From Actinomycetes bacterium (lineage in GTDB: Bacteria > Actinomycetota > Actinomycetes > Actinomycetales > Microbacteriaceae), in NCBI GenBank assembly GCA_023428065.1, contig JAEYZI010000008.1, positions 1 to 50,997 on the forward strand: a stretch of DNA of 50,997 bases. The letters run 5' to 3'. Position numbers and translations under genes: made by a program. The notes below the pieces were generated by a model. It was not told the DNA's origin. It made no database searches and saw nothing but the letters and a program-made list of their open reading frames with translations. Positions 44,420 to 50,997 of the stretch are shown here, piece by piece. Positions within the stretch are counted from its first letter, which is position 1; each line of letters starts with the position of its first letter.

Positions 44420-44611
44420 TCAGCCGCCGGCGGGCTCTCCGTCGTTCGGCTCCGCGCGCTTGTCGTGCTCGGCGGCGGTCCGCCGCTGCTCGGGCGTGAT
44501 GACGGGGATGGATGTCGTCGTGGGCCGGAGGTGCCGGGCGCGTTCCTTCGCGCTCAGCTCGCCCGGCTCCACCAGACGACCGCCGGCGGGGCGGTCCTTC
44601 TCGAGGGGCAT
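44420..44611 (-). CDS. Small charged hypothetical protein (63 residues)
   Basis: The product starts MPLEKDRPAGGRLVEPGELS and is rich in Lys, Arg, Glu and Pro, with the middle segment RHLRPTTTSIPVITPEQR. No domain is recognised, and it is probably disordered. AGAGAAAG lies upstream of ATG 44611 at a usable distance. The long upstream open frame is GC shadow. It follows an acidic protein gene on the same strand by 47 bp and may be in its operon. Confidence 0.6.
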   Translation of the reverse strand: MPLEKDRPAGGRLVEPGELSAKERARHLRPTTTSIPVITPEQRRTAAEHDKRAEPNDGEPAGG

Positions 44612-44658
44612 GGTGCTTTCTCTGATCTCTCGCGGTCGGCCCTGCGGGCCGGACGAGG

Positions 44659-45195
44659 TTAGAACGCCCGGTCGCCGAGCAGCGGAGGCTGGCCGCCGTG
44701 CTCGTCGGGGGCGTCGGGGGTGAAGGGCGCCGGCTCGTCGGGAGTCGGCGGCCCGGGCTCGGGAGGCGTGACGCCGGGCCCCGCGGGATCGCCGGGCTCT
44801 CCCGGCGTCTCGGGGGGCGGCGCGATGGAGGCCTCCTCGTCGTCGAGCACGACGGCGGTCTCGTCGTCGACGGGCTCGATGTCGACGGTCGCGATGTCGA
44901 CGACGACCACGTCGGACTCGGGCTCGGCCGGCTCCCCGTCCGCGGTCGGCATGTCCTGGCTGTCGAACTGCCCGTCGGGGGCGTCCGGCTCGTCGGTCTC
45001 GGTCGTCGGATCGGTCTCGGGGGCGCCCTCGGTGACGGCGTCGTCGATGAGCCGTCCGTCGGGACCGAGGTCCTGGTCCGTCACGTCGAGGTGATGCGGA
45101 TGCCCGATGACGTAGCCGTCGTCGTCGAAGTGCTGGGGGTCCACGTCGGTCGTCTCGTCGATCGCGTGGTCTTGGATCCCGCGGGTGTCGCTCAT
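44659..45195 (-). CDS. Acidic, proline-rich disordered protein
   Basis: The 178-residue protein is very acidic, with many Asp/Glu, and its C-terminal third is Pro-rich (PPPETPGEPGDPAGPGV, then PPEPGPPTPDEPAPFTPD). The N-terminus MSDTRGIQDHAIDETTDVDPQHFDDDGYVIGHPHHLDV is the most structured part. There is no signal peptide or membrane segment. A strong GGAGAGGAG site precedes ATG 45195. Similar acidic proteins are common in Microbacteriaceae; the role is unknown. Confidence 0.7.
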   Translation of the reverse strand: MSDTRGIQDHAIDETTDVDPQHFDDDGYVIGHPHHLDVTDQDLGPDGRLIDDAVTEGAPETDPTTETDEPDAPDGQFDSQDMPTADGEPAEPESDVVVVDIATVDIEPVDDETAVVLDDEEASIAPPPETPGEPGDPAGPGVTPPEPGPPTPDEPAPFTPDAPDEHGGQPPLLGDRAF

Positions 45196-45303
45196 GTCGA
45201 CTCCTCTCCGATCCCAGTCCACGCCTCTCGCATCCGATGCGCAATGGGGATGACAGGCGCCCCGCGCGGGGTTAGCATCGGGCGCCCGCGCGGGCCGACC
45301 CGC

Positions 45304-46164
45304 CTACGGACTGACGCGGCTGCGGGCGGCGGCCGCGAGGTGGCGGAGCACGGCGTCGCGGGTCTCGAGCGCCGCGAGCACGCGCGTGTGGCCCGCCTCG
45401 CGCACGACCACGAGTCGCGACCCCGGCGTCGCCTCGGCGAGCACCCGCGACTCGGCGAGCGGCACCTGCCGGTCGGCGTCGCCGTGCACGACGAGCAGGG
45501 GCGTGTCGGCGAGCGGATGCGCGAGCGCGTCGTAGCGCTCCGTGGCGGATGCGCTGGTCTCGCCGATCCGTCGCAGGAAGCTGCGCTCGAACTCGGCGCG
45601 GGTCGCGGGGTCGAGCGCGATCATGCGCGCGAACTCGTCGAGGAAGGCGGCGGGTCGCCCGGCGCCCGCGATCGCCACCACCGCATCCGTCTCGAGCCCG
45701 GCACGCGCCGCGCTCAGCGCGGCGAGCGCGCCGAAGGAGTGGCCGACGACCGCGCGGAACCGCCCGTGCTCACGCTGGAGCGCGTCGAGAGCGGCGAGCC
45801 AGTCGCGGATGTCGACGGGGCCGCCCGCCGAGTCGCCGTGCGCGGGCGCGTCGAAGGCAACGACCCGGTAGCCGTCGGCGCGGAGCGCGGGCACGAGCGG
45901 CGCGAACTGCGACGCGCGCCCGCGCCATCCGTGCACGAGCGCGACGAGCGGGCCGTCGACGCCCCAGTGCGAGACGGCGACGCGTCGGCCGCCCACCCGG
46001 AGGATCTCGCGCCGCGCGTCGGCCGCGATGGCCGCGTCGCGCGCGGCGAGGCGCATCCGGGGACGGGTCGCGAAGAACCCCCGTACGGCGAGCGCACCGC
46101 CGACGCGGGGGGAGATCGCGGATGCGGCGCGCACCCCTGCGGCGACGAGATCGACTGCGGTCAT
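45304..46164 (-). CDS. Alpha/beta hydrolase (serine esterase-like)
   Basis: From ATG 46164 the protein is 286 residues, with an N-terminal helical region, VALVHGWRGRASQFAPL (oxyanion loop), the nucleophile elbow VVGHSFGALAAL, the late Asp in VVHGDADRQVPL and His in REAGHTRVL. All triad members are present. A second start, ATG 46200, lies seven bases after TACAGT (46213-46208) and would add 12 residues on a leaderless transcript; ATG 46164 has GGGGAGGGG close by. It is divergent from a TetR gene with two operators between them. Confidence 0.86.
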   Translation of the reverse strand: MTAVDLVAAGVRAASAISPRVGGALAVRGFFATRPRMRLAARDAAIAADARREILRVGGRRVAVSHWGVDGPLVALVHGWRGRASQFAPLVPALRADGYRVVAFDAPAHGDSAGGPVDIRDWLAALDALQREHGRFRAVVGHSFGALAALSAARAGLETDAVVAIAGAGRPAAFLDEFARMIALDPATRAEFERSFLRRIGETSASATERYDALAHPLADTPLLVVHGDADRQVPLAESRVLAEATPGSRLVVVREAGHTRVLAALETRDAVLRHLAAAARSRVSP

Positions 46165-46179
46165 GGCCCCTCCCCAATG

Positions 46180-46193
46180 CGAACGATCGTTCG
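46180..46193. promoter_or_regulatory. TetR operator site 1
   Basis: CGAACGATCGTTCG is a perfect 14-base palindrome between the hydrolase and the TetR gene, just inside the transcribed region of the hydrolase. It matches operator site 2 at all but one base. Confidence 0.75.
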
Positions 46194-46218
46194 GACTCAT
46201 TGACGCGACTGTACAGCC

Positions 46219-46232
46219 CGAACGACCGTTCG
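46219..46232. promoter_or_regulatory. TetR operator site 2
   Basis: CGAACGACCGTTCG repeats site 1 with one changed base, 39 bp (nearly four helical turns) away, and directly precedes TAAACT (46233-46238), the -10 of the TetR gene. Binding would repress the TetR gene itself. Confidence 0.75.
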
Positions 46233-46244
46233 TAAACTGGCGGC

Positions 46245-46889
46245 ATGACGACCCACGTCGACGGCCGCCGCGCCCGGGGCGACGCCTCGCGTCGCGCGAT
46301 CCTCGACCGGGCGACGCAGCTCGCCTCGATCGAGGGGCTCGACGGGGTCACGATCGGAGCGCTCGCGAGCGCGAGCGGGCGCGGCAAGTCGAGCATCGCG
46401 ACGCTCTTCGGCGACAAGGAGCATCTGCAGCTCGCGACGATCGACGCGGCCGCCGAGATCTTCCGTGCCACGGTCGTCGAGCCCGCCCGGACGCGCCCGC
46501 GCGGGGCGGCCCGCGTCGCGGCACTCCTCGCCGGGGTGCTCGCCTACTCGCGCGAGCGCGTGTTCGCGGGCGGATGCTTCTTCATGGCGGTGTCGGCCGA
46601 CCTCGACTCGAAGCCGGGCCCCGTCGCCGACGCGGTGCGCGCGTGGATGCGCGACTGGCACAGCTACGTCGAGGTCCAGCTGCGCCTCGCCGCCGAAGCG
46701 GGCTCGATCTCCCGCAGCGCCGACACCGCGCGCCTCGCCTTCGAACTCCTCGCCCTCACGGATGCCGCGAACGCACGCTCCCTGCTCACGGGCGACGAGC
46801 GGCCCTACGCGCTCGCGGCGGCCGGCATCCGCGAACGCCTGCTCGCAGCAGGGGCGGACGCGGCCGAGCTCGAGCCCCTCGCGCCCTAG
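46245..46889 (+). CDS. TetR-family transcriptional regulator
   Basis: The 214-residue protein has a TetR DNA-binding domain (ASRRAILDRATQLASIEGLDGVTIGALASASGRGKSSIATLFGDKEHL) and a helical C-terminal domain with a GGCFFMAVSADLDSKPGPVADAV segment. ATG 46245 follows TAAACT by six bases (leaderless). The two near-identical palindromes upstream make it the likely regulator of itself and of the divergent hydrolase. The ligand is unknown. Confidence 0.9.
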   Translation: MTTHVDGRRARGDASRRAILDRATQLASIEGLDGVTIGALASASGRGKSSIATLFGDKEHLQLATIDAAAEIFRATVVEPARTRPRGAARVAALLAGVLAYSRERVFAGGCFFMAVSADLDSKPGPVADAVRAWMRDWHSYVEVQLRLAAEAGSISRSADTARLAFELLALTDAANARSLLTGDERPYALAAAGIRERLLAAGADAAELEPLAP

Positions 46890-46903
46890 CCCCGCGGCGG
46901 GGC
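46889..46903. terminator. Short terminator hairpin between TetR gene and pobA
   Basis: GCCCCG (46889-46894) and CGGGGC (46898-46903) flank a three-base loop; the first base is the last base of the TetR stop codon. It lies between convergent genes. Confidence 0.5.
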
Positions 46904-46911
46904 GCCCGGCC

Positions 46912-48096
46912 TCACCCCACCTCGAGCGGCCAGCCCGTGTAGGCCTCCGCGAGGTAGGTGCGACCCGCCTCCGACTCGACGACCGTGCGGAGCTCGCCCT
47001 GCTGCCGCAGGCGGTCGAAGTCGCTCGCGTCGGGCGTCAGGTGCAGCATGCTCGTCATCCACCAGGAGAACTGCTGCGCTTTCCAGATGCGGTGCAGCGC
47101 CGTCTCGGCGTAGCCGTCGACGAGCCGGGCGTCGCCCTCGAGGAGCAGCGCCCGGAGTGCACGCGCGAGCACGACGACGTCTGCGACGGCGAGGTTCATG
47201 CCCTTCGCACCCGTGGGCGGGACGGTGTGGGCCGCGTCGCCCACGAGCGCCGCGCGTCCGCGTCGCAGCTCGTGCGCGACGAAGCTGCGGAAGCGCAGCA
47301 CGTCGCGCTGGAAGATCGGACCCTCGTGAAGGGTCGTGCCGGGCACGCGCGCCTGAAGCGTCTCCCAGATCTCGGCCTCGGAGAGCGCGTCGGGGTCGGC
47401 CTCGGGGTCGCACTGGAAGTACATGCGCTGCACCTCGGGGCTGCGCTGGCTCACGAGCGCGAAGCCGTGCTCGGAGTTGCTGTAGATGAGCTCCGCCGAG
47501 CTCGGCGGCGCCTCGCACAGGATGCCGAACCACGCGAAGGGGTACTCCCGGAAGTACCCTCCCGTCGACGACCCCGTGACGGCCGCGCGCACGACGGATC
47601 GCGACCCGTCGGCGCCGACCACGAAGTCCGCGTCGATCGCGAGCTCCTCGCCCTCCGCCGTCGTCGCGACGACGCGCGGGGTGTCGGTGTCGGCGCCCTC
47701 GACGTGCGACGCCGTGACGCCGAAGCGGAGGTCCTGCCCGGCGGCCGTGCGCAGGGCGATGAGGTCCTTGAGCACCTCGTGCTGCGGGTAGAGCCACACG
47801 CTGCGGCCCGCGAGGCCCGCGAAGTCGATGCGGTGGCCCTCCCCCTGGAAGCGCAGCTCGATGCCGTCGTGGCGGTGCCCGACGGTGTGGGCGCGCGAGT
47901 TCGGGTCGATCGCCGTGAGCAGCTCGACGGTGCCCTGCTCGAGGATGCCGGCGCGGATGGTCGACTCGATCTCCTCGCGCGTGCGCTGGTCGATGACGAC
48001 AGACTGGATGCCCGCATCCGCGAGCAGGTGCGAGAGCAGGAGCCCCGCGGGCCCCGCCCCCACGATGGCGACGCGCGTGCGGATGGCGGATGTCAT
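46912..48096 (-). CDS. pobA: 4-hydroxybenzoate 3-monooxygenase
   Basis: PobA hydroxylates 4-hydroxybenzoate to protocatechuate with FAD, NAD(P)H and O2. The 394-residue protein has VAIVGAGPAGLLLSHLL, the middle motif DFVVGADGSRSVVR and the FAD motif LVGDAAHTVPPTGAKGMNLA, at the usual length. AAGGAGA precedes ATG 48096. Its product is the substrate of PcaGH encoded 1 kb away, and an IclR-type site lies upstream. Confidence 0.94.
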   Translation of the reverse strand: MTSAIRTRVAIVGAGPAGLLLSHLLADAGIQSVVIDQRTREEIESTIRAGILEQGTVELLTAIDPNSRAHTVGHRHDGIELRFQGEGHRIDFAGLAGRSVWLYPQHEVLKDLIALRTAAGQDLRFGVTASHVEGADTDTPRVVATTAEGEELAIDADFVVGADGSRSVVRAAVTGSSTGGYFREYPFAWFGILCEAPPSSAELIYSNSEHGFALVSQRSPEVQRMYFQCDPEADPDALSEAEIWETLQARVPGTTLHEGPIFQRDVLRFRSFVAHELRRGRAALVGDAAHTVPPTGAKGMNLAVADVVVLARALRALLLEGDARLVDGYAETALHRIWKAQQFSWWMTSMLHLTPDASDFDRLRQQGELRTVVESEAGRTYLAEAYTGWPLEVG

Positions 48097-48159
48097 GGCG
48101 TCTCCTTCGACGTCGGTCGACGGCCATTGTGGGATGCCGGGGCCGTCGCCGTCGCCGAC

Positions 48160-48177
48160 ATTCCCGTTGAACGGGGA
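48160..48177. promoter_or_regulatory. IclR-type operator upstream of pobA
   Basis: ATTCCCGTTGAACGGGGA contains the perfect palindrome CCCGTT-G-AACGGG (48163-48175). It shares the ATTCCC-N6-CGGGRA layout with the site before pcaH. It lies in the 90-bp gap between the IclR gene stop and pobA. Confidence 0.6.
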
Positions 48178-48186
48178 TCGGCGTGG

Positions 48187-48939
48187 TCAGTGCCGATAGC
48201 CGAGCGAGCGCTCGATGTCGTGCGCCGCCCGACGCAGCTCGACGATCACGACCTCGACCTGCGCCTCGCGCGGGAGCACGACGGAGAGGGCCGCGATGAC
48301 GCGAGCCGTCTCGTCGCGGATGGGCACCGCGATGCCCGTCGAGACCTCCTCGACGTAGCCGGGGGCGATCGCGTAGCCGAGCGCGCGGATCTCGGCGAGC
48401 TTGCGCCGCACGGCCGCGGGGTCGACGAGCGTCGCCGGGGTGAGCGGGGCGAGGGGCGAGCCGAGCACGCGCTCCTGCAGCTCGTTGCCCCCGTAAGCGA
48501 GCAGCACGAGGCCCGAGCTCGAGGCGTGCAGCGGCAGGCGGCCGGCCACCCGGGTGACGTTCGAGCCCGCACCGGGCCCGCTCAGCCGTTCGAGGAAGAG
48601 TGCCTCGTCCTGCTCGAGGATCGCGAGCTGGGTGTGCTCGCGCACACGCGACTGCACGCGCTCCATGAACGGCAGCGCCGCCTGCCGGAGGCTCAGGGCG
48701 CGCGAGGAGCGCGTCGCGAGCTCCCACAGCCGCATGCCGATGCGCACGCGGCGGGCGTCGTCGCGCTCGAGGAGGCCCGCGGCCACGAGCTCGCCGACGA
48801 TGCGGTGGGCCGTCGAGCTCGGAAGGCCTGCCCGACGCCCGATCTCAGCCGTCGTCTGCACGGTGCGCGTCGGCGTGAAGGTCTCCAGCACGCGCACGAG
48901 GCGGTCGGTGACCGAGTCGCCCGACGCCGAGTTCGCCAT
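48187..48939 (-). CDS. IclR-family regulator of aromatic catabolism (PcaR/PobR-like)
   Basis: The 250-residue protein has an N-terminal winged helix (RLVRVLETFTPTRTVQTTAEIGRRAGLPSSTAHRIVGELVAAGLLER) and the IclR ligand domain (LHASSSGLVLLAYG, GYAIAPGYVEEVSTGIAVPIRDETARVIAALSVVLPRE). ATG 48939 follows CATCCT (48952-48947) by seven bases; GTG 48945 is an alternative. It lies between pobA and the divergent pcaHGB operon, and two matching palindromic sites mark both promoters, so 4-hydroxybenzoate or protocatechuate is a likely ligand. Confidence 0.9.
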   Translation of the reverse strand: MANSASGDSVTDRLVRVLETFTPTRTVQTTAEIGRRAGLPSSTAHRIVGELVAAGLLERDDARRVRIGMRLWELATRSSRALSLRQAALPFMERVQSRVREHTQLAILEQDEALFLERLSGPGAGSNVTRVAGRLPLHASSSGLVLLAYGGNELQERVLGSPLAPLTPATLVDPAAVRRKLAEIRALGYAIAPGYVEEVSTGIAVPIRDETARVIAALSVVLPREAQVEVVIVELRRAAHDIERSLGYRH

Positions 48940-48968
48940 GTCCACGAGGATGGCACACGCCGCATTCG

Positions 48969-48986
48969 ATTCCCATTCACCGGGAA
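48969..48986. promoter_or_regulatory. IclR-type operator between iclR-family gene and pcaH
   Basis: ATTCCCATTCACCGGGAA has inverted arms TTCCC/GGGAA and the same ATTCCC-N6-CGGGRA layout as the pobA site. It lies about 30 bp from the regulator start and 73 bp before pcaH, well placed to control both. Confidence 0.6.
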
Positions 48987-49058
48987 GCGCGCGCGCCGCC
49001 CCCGCGCGAGAGCCGACGATGGAGGCACCGCATCCGCCCGGAGTCGAAGGAGACCCCG

Positions 49059-49868
49059 TTGACCGATACCGCTGCGGCGCCGGAGAGTCTGCTCGCGGCG
49101 CCCGACCAGGCCTCGCAGAGCCAGATCGTGCAGGAGATCGCCGAGCTCCACGCCGAGTACGAACGCCGGGAGGCCGCGGGCGAGCGGCTGCCCGCGACCG
49201 TCTACGACTTCCCCCCGTACCGCTCGAGCGTGCTGCGCCACCCCACCAAGAACCCCAAGCTCGTCGACCCCGAGACGATCGAGCTGTTCTCGCCCGCCTT
49301 CGGTCAGCGCGACGTGGCCGCCATCGAGGCCGACCTCACGCTCCAGCACGCGGGCGAGCCCCTCGGCGAGCGCATCACCGTGCGCGGTCGCCTGCTCGAC
49401 TCCTGGGGGCGCCCGCTCGCGAACCAGCTCATCGAGGTGTGGCAGGCGAACTCCGCCGGGCGCTACATCCACCAGCGCGACCAGCACCCCGCACCGCTCG
49501 ACCCGAACTTCACGGGCGCCGGGCGCACGATCACCAACGACGCGGGCGAGTACCTCTTCACGACGATCAAGCCGGGCCCCTACCCGTGGCGCAATCACGT
49601 CAACGCGTGGCGCCCCGCGCACATCCACTTCTCGATCTTCGGCAGCTCGTTCACCCAGCGACTCGTGACGCAGATGTACTTCCCGGGCGACCCGCTCTTC
49701 GCCCTCGACCCCATCTACAACTCGATCTGGCGCGCGAAGGACCGCGAGAGCCTCATCGGCGTCTACGATCACGACGACACGGTGCCGGAGTTCTCGATGG
49801 GCTACCGTTTCGACATCGTCGTCGACGGCCCCGACGCCACCTGGTTCGAGCCGGAGGATCACGCATGA
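49059..49868 (+). CDS. pcaH: Protocatechuate 3,4-dioxygenase beta subunit
   Basis: PcaH holds the non-heme Fe(III) that opens the ring of protocatechuate between the hydroxyls. The 269-residue protein keeps the four expected iron ligands: Tyr136 (AGRYIHQ), Tyr175 (GPYPW), His188 and His190 (RPAHIHFS). The N-terminal helix region is longer than in PcaG, as usual. The start is TTG 49059 with AAGGAGA at 49047-49053. Its stop overlaps pcaG (ATGA). Confidence 0.95.
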   Translation: MTDTAAAPESLLAAPDQASQSQIVQEIAELHAEYERREAAGERLPATVYDFPPYRSSVLRHPTKNPKLVDPETIELFSPAFGQRDVAAIEADLTLQHAGEPLGERITVRGRLLDSWGRPLANQLIEVWQANSAGRYIHQRDQHPAPLDPNFTGAGRTITNDAGEYLFTTIKPGPYPWRNHVNAWRPAHIHFSIFGSSFTQRLVTQMYFPGDPLFALDPIYNSIWRAKDRESLIGVYDHDDTVPEFSMGYRFDIVVDGPDATWFEPEDHA

Positions 49869-50428
49869 CGCACGTGCCCCAGAAGACCCGCCGGGCGACC
49901 CCCGGGCAGACGGTCGGGCCCTTCTACGCGTTCGGCATCGGCTACGACCGGATGCACCAGGTGGCCTTCCCGCACTCCCCCGGCGCGATCCTCCTCGCCG
50001 GCCGCGTGCTCGACGGCGCGGGCGCCCCCGTCCCCGACGCCGTCGTCGAGATCTTCGGCGCCGACGAGGACGGCACAGTGCCGCGCTCCCGCGGCTCGCT
50101 GCGCCGCGACGACCACACCTTCACGGGCTTCGGGCGCGCCTTCACCGACGACGAGGGGCACTTCGAGTTCTGGACGCGCAACCCGGGCGCGACGGGCGAC
50201 GCCGCACCGTTCTTCGCGACGACGGTCTTCGCGCGTGGCCTGCCTGACAAGCTGCACACCCGCATCTACCTGCCCGACGACACGGAGTCGCTCGCACGCG
50301 ACGCGCTCCTGTCGTCGCTCGAGCCGGGCGAGCGGGAGACGCTCGTCGCGGCGCGCACGCCCGACGGCGGCCTGCAGCACGACATCCGCCTGCAGGGCGA
50401 GAAGGAGACCGTCTTCCTTGCCTTCTGA
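49865..50428 (+). CDS. pcaG: Protocatechuate 3,4-dioxygenase alpha subunit
   Basis: The 187-residue protein starts with the family signature TPGQTVGPFYAFGI, followed by a beta-sandwich (LLAGRVLDGAGAPVPDAVVEIFGADEDG) and FFATTVFARGLPDKLHTRIYLPDD. It lacks the iron ligands, as expected for the alpha subunit, and forms the substrate pocket with PcaH. ATG 49865 is coupled to pcaH by ATGA, and the pcaB start lies inside its last codons. Confidence 0.95.
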   Translation: MTHVPQKTRRATPGQTVGPFYAFGIGYDRMHQVAFPHSPGAILLAGRVLDGAGAPVPDAVVEIFGADEDGTVPRSRGSLRRDDHTFTGFGRAFTDDEGHFEFWTRNPGATGDAAPFFATTVFARGLPDKLHTRIYLPDDTESLARDALLSSLEPGERETLVAARTPDGGLQHDIRLQGEKETVFLAF

Positions 50429-50997
50429 TCCCGCGCCGTTCGACTCCGGCCTGCTGTCCCCCGCGACGGCGGGCCTCGACCTCGTCGTGTGCGATGCCGC
50501 CGTCGTCGACGCCCTCGTCGCGGCGGAGGTGGGCCTCGTGCGCGCTCTCGCCGCCGTGGGGGCGGCGGATGCCGGGGTCGCCGACGAGCTCTCGGCGGCG
50601 CTCGGCTGGCGCGGCCCCCTCGCCGGCTGCCACGGGCACCGCGTCGACGCCGCCGCCCTCGCGGCCGCGTCGGTCGCGGGCGGCAACCCCGTGATCCCGC
50701 TCGTGGGCATGCTGCGTGAGCGCGTGCCGGAGCCCGCGCGCGCGTGGGTGCACCGCGGCGCGACGAGTCAGGACGTGCTCGACACGGCGCTCGCGCTCGT
50801 CGCCCACGCGGCCGCCACCCAGATCCTCGAAGAGCTGCGCGCGACGGATGCGGGCCTCGCGGCATTCGCACGCGCGCACCGCGACCTCGTGGCCGCGGGG
50901 CGCACCCTCACCCAGCACGCGGTGCCCACGACGGTCGGAGCGCGCGCGGCCGGGTGGACGCGCGGCATCCGGCGCGCGGCGGCGCGCCTCGAAGCGG
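50418..50997 (+). CDS. pcaB: 3-Carboxy-cis,cis-muconate cycloisomerase, 3' end beyond window
   Basis: The frame opens at TTG 50418 (GAAGGAG at 50401-50407) and is still open at the window end, giving 193 residues. The sequence starts LPSDPAPFDSGLLSPATAGL and includes the fumarase/aspartase-superfamily signature HRGATSQDVLDTALAL and a QHAVPTTVGARAAGW stretch typical of PcaB. It makes 4-carboxymuconolactone from the PcaGH product. It overlaps pcaG by 11 bp. The rest of the beta-ketoadipate operon should follow outside the window. Confidence 0.9.
   Translation, partial: MPSDPAPFDSGLLSPATAGLDLVVCDAAVVDALVAAEVGLVRALAAVGAADAGVADELSAALGWRGPLAGCHGHRVDAAALAAASVAGGNPVIPLVGMLRERVPEPARAWVHRGATSQDVLDTALALVAHAAATQILEELRATDAGLAAFARAHRDLVAAGRTLTQHAVPTTVGARAAGWTRGIRRAAARLEA

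Noticed and set aside
1..50997. CRISPR arrays, tRNA or rRNA genes, transposases, phage genes
   Set aside because: No regularly spaced direct repeats, no cloverleaf with a CCA-type end, no rRNA blocks and no recombinase motifs were seen; a covariance-model scan was not possible here.

Overview
The window is about 51 kb of GC-rich DNA (roughly 70 percent or more) with dense genes, many 1-11 bp gene overlaps and frequent GTG/TTG starts. Gene content points to an actinobacterium, most likely of the family Microbacteriaceae: a 32-residue bS22 ribosomal protein, a BldC/Rv0500A-like helix-turn-helix protein, the RamB-aceA-aceB glyoxylate module, a short lidless adenylate kinase, and many TAnnnT-N6/7-ATG leaderless promoter signatures. 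I saw no phage, transposase, CRISPR array, rRNA or tRNA gene. Organism identity is inferred from gene content, not measured.

Layout. 1-2.9 kb: a conserved actinobacterial block (Dabb protein, glutaredoxin-like, HAD phosphatase, bS22, excisionase-like HTH, FUSC exporter). 2.9-13.2 kb: housekeeping and transport genes (ArsR regulator, KtrB/KtrA potassium uptake, ProC, a CDF metal transporter, DeoR regulator, TadA, uracil phosphoribosyltransferase, a cysteine-codon leader peptide before a winged-helix regulator, hydrolase, EamA exporter with its MarR regulator). 13.3-14.9 kb: a calpain-like (C2) cysteine protease. 14.9-24.2 kb: a sugar operon on the minus strand (solute-binding lipoprotein, two permeases, a large FAD oxidoreductase with a duplicated Rossmann fold, GH3 glucosidase) facing a PocR-AraC regulator. 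24.3-27 kb: VIT-type Fe/Mn transporter, an AT-rich non-coding island, and a MarR-photolyase pair.

27-37.1 kb is the most unusual part. On the minus strand, a PlsC-type acyltransferase, an alkyl-DHAP-synthase-like FAD enzyme and pseudouridine catabolism genes (psuG, psuK) are joined by 4-bp overlaps. Next to them an SDR faces, across a shared promoter, a plus-strand operon made of a degenerate ferritin-like protein, a fatty acyl-CoA reductase fused to a HAD domain, an intact di-iron ferritin-like protein and a DUF6498 membrane protein. Together these look like an uncharacterised lipid pathway: fatty alcohol or aldehyde supply, ether-bond formation, keto reduction, acylation and an O2-dependent di-iron step.

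37-51 kb: a TetR regulator and an SDR with an extra N-terminal domain; adenylate kinase coupled to malate synthase; isocitrate lyase with divergent RamB; two acidic or disordered small proteins; a hydrolase/TetR pair with tandem operators; and an aromatic catabolism regulon (pobA, IclR regulator, pcaH, pcaG, pcaB) that runs off the right end. Two intergenic clusters (31.4-31.7 kb and 41.4-41.5 kb) carry the same short GC-rich palindromic repeat family.
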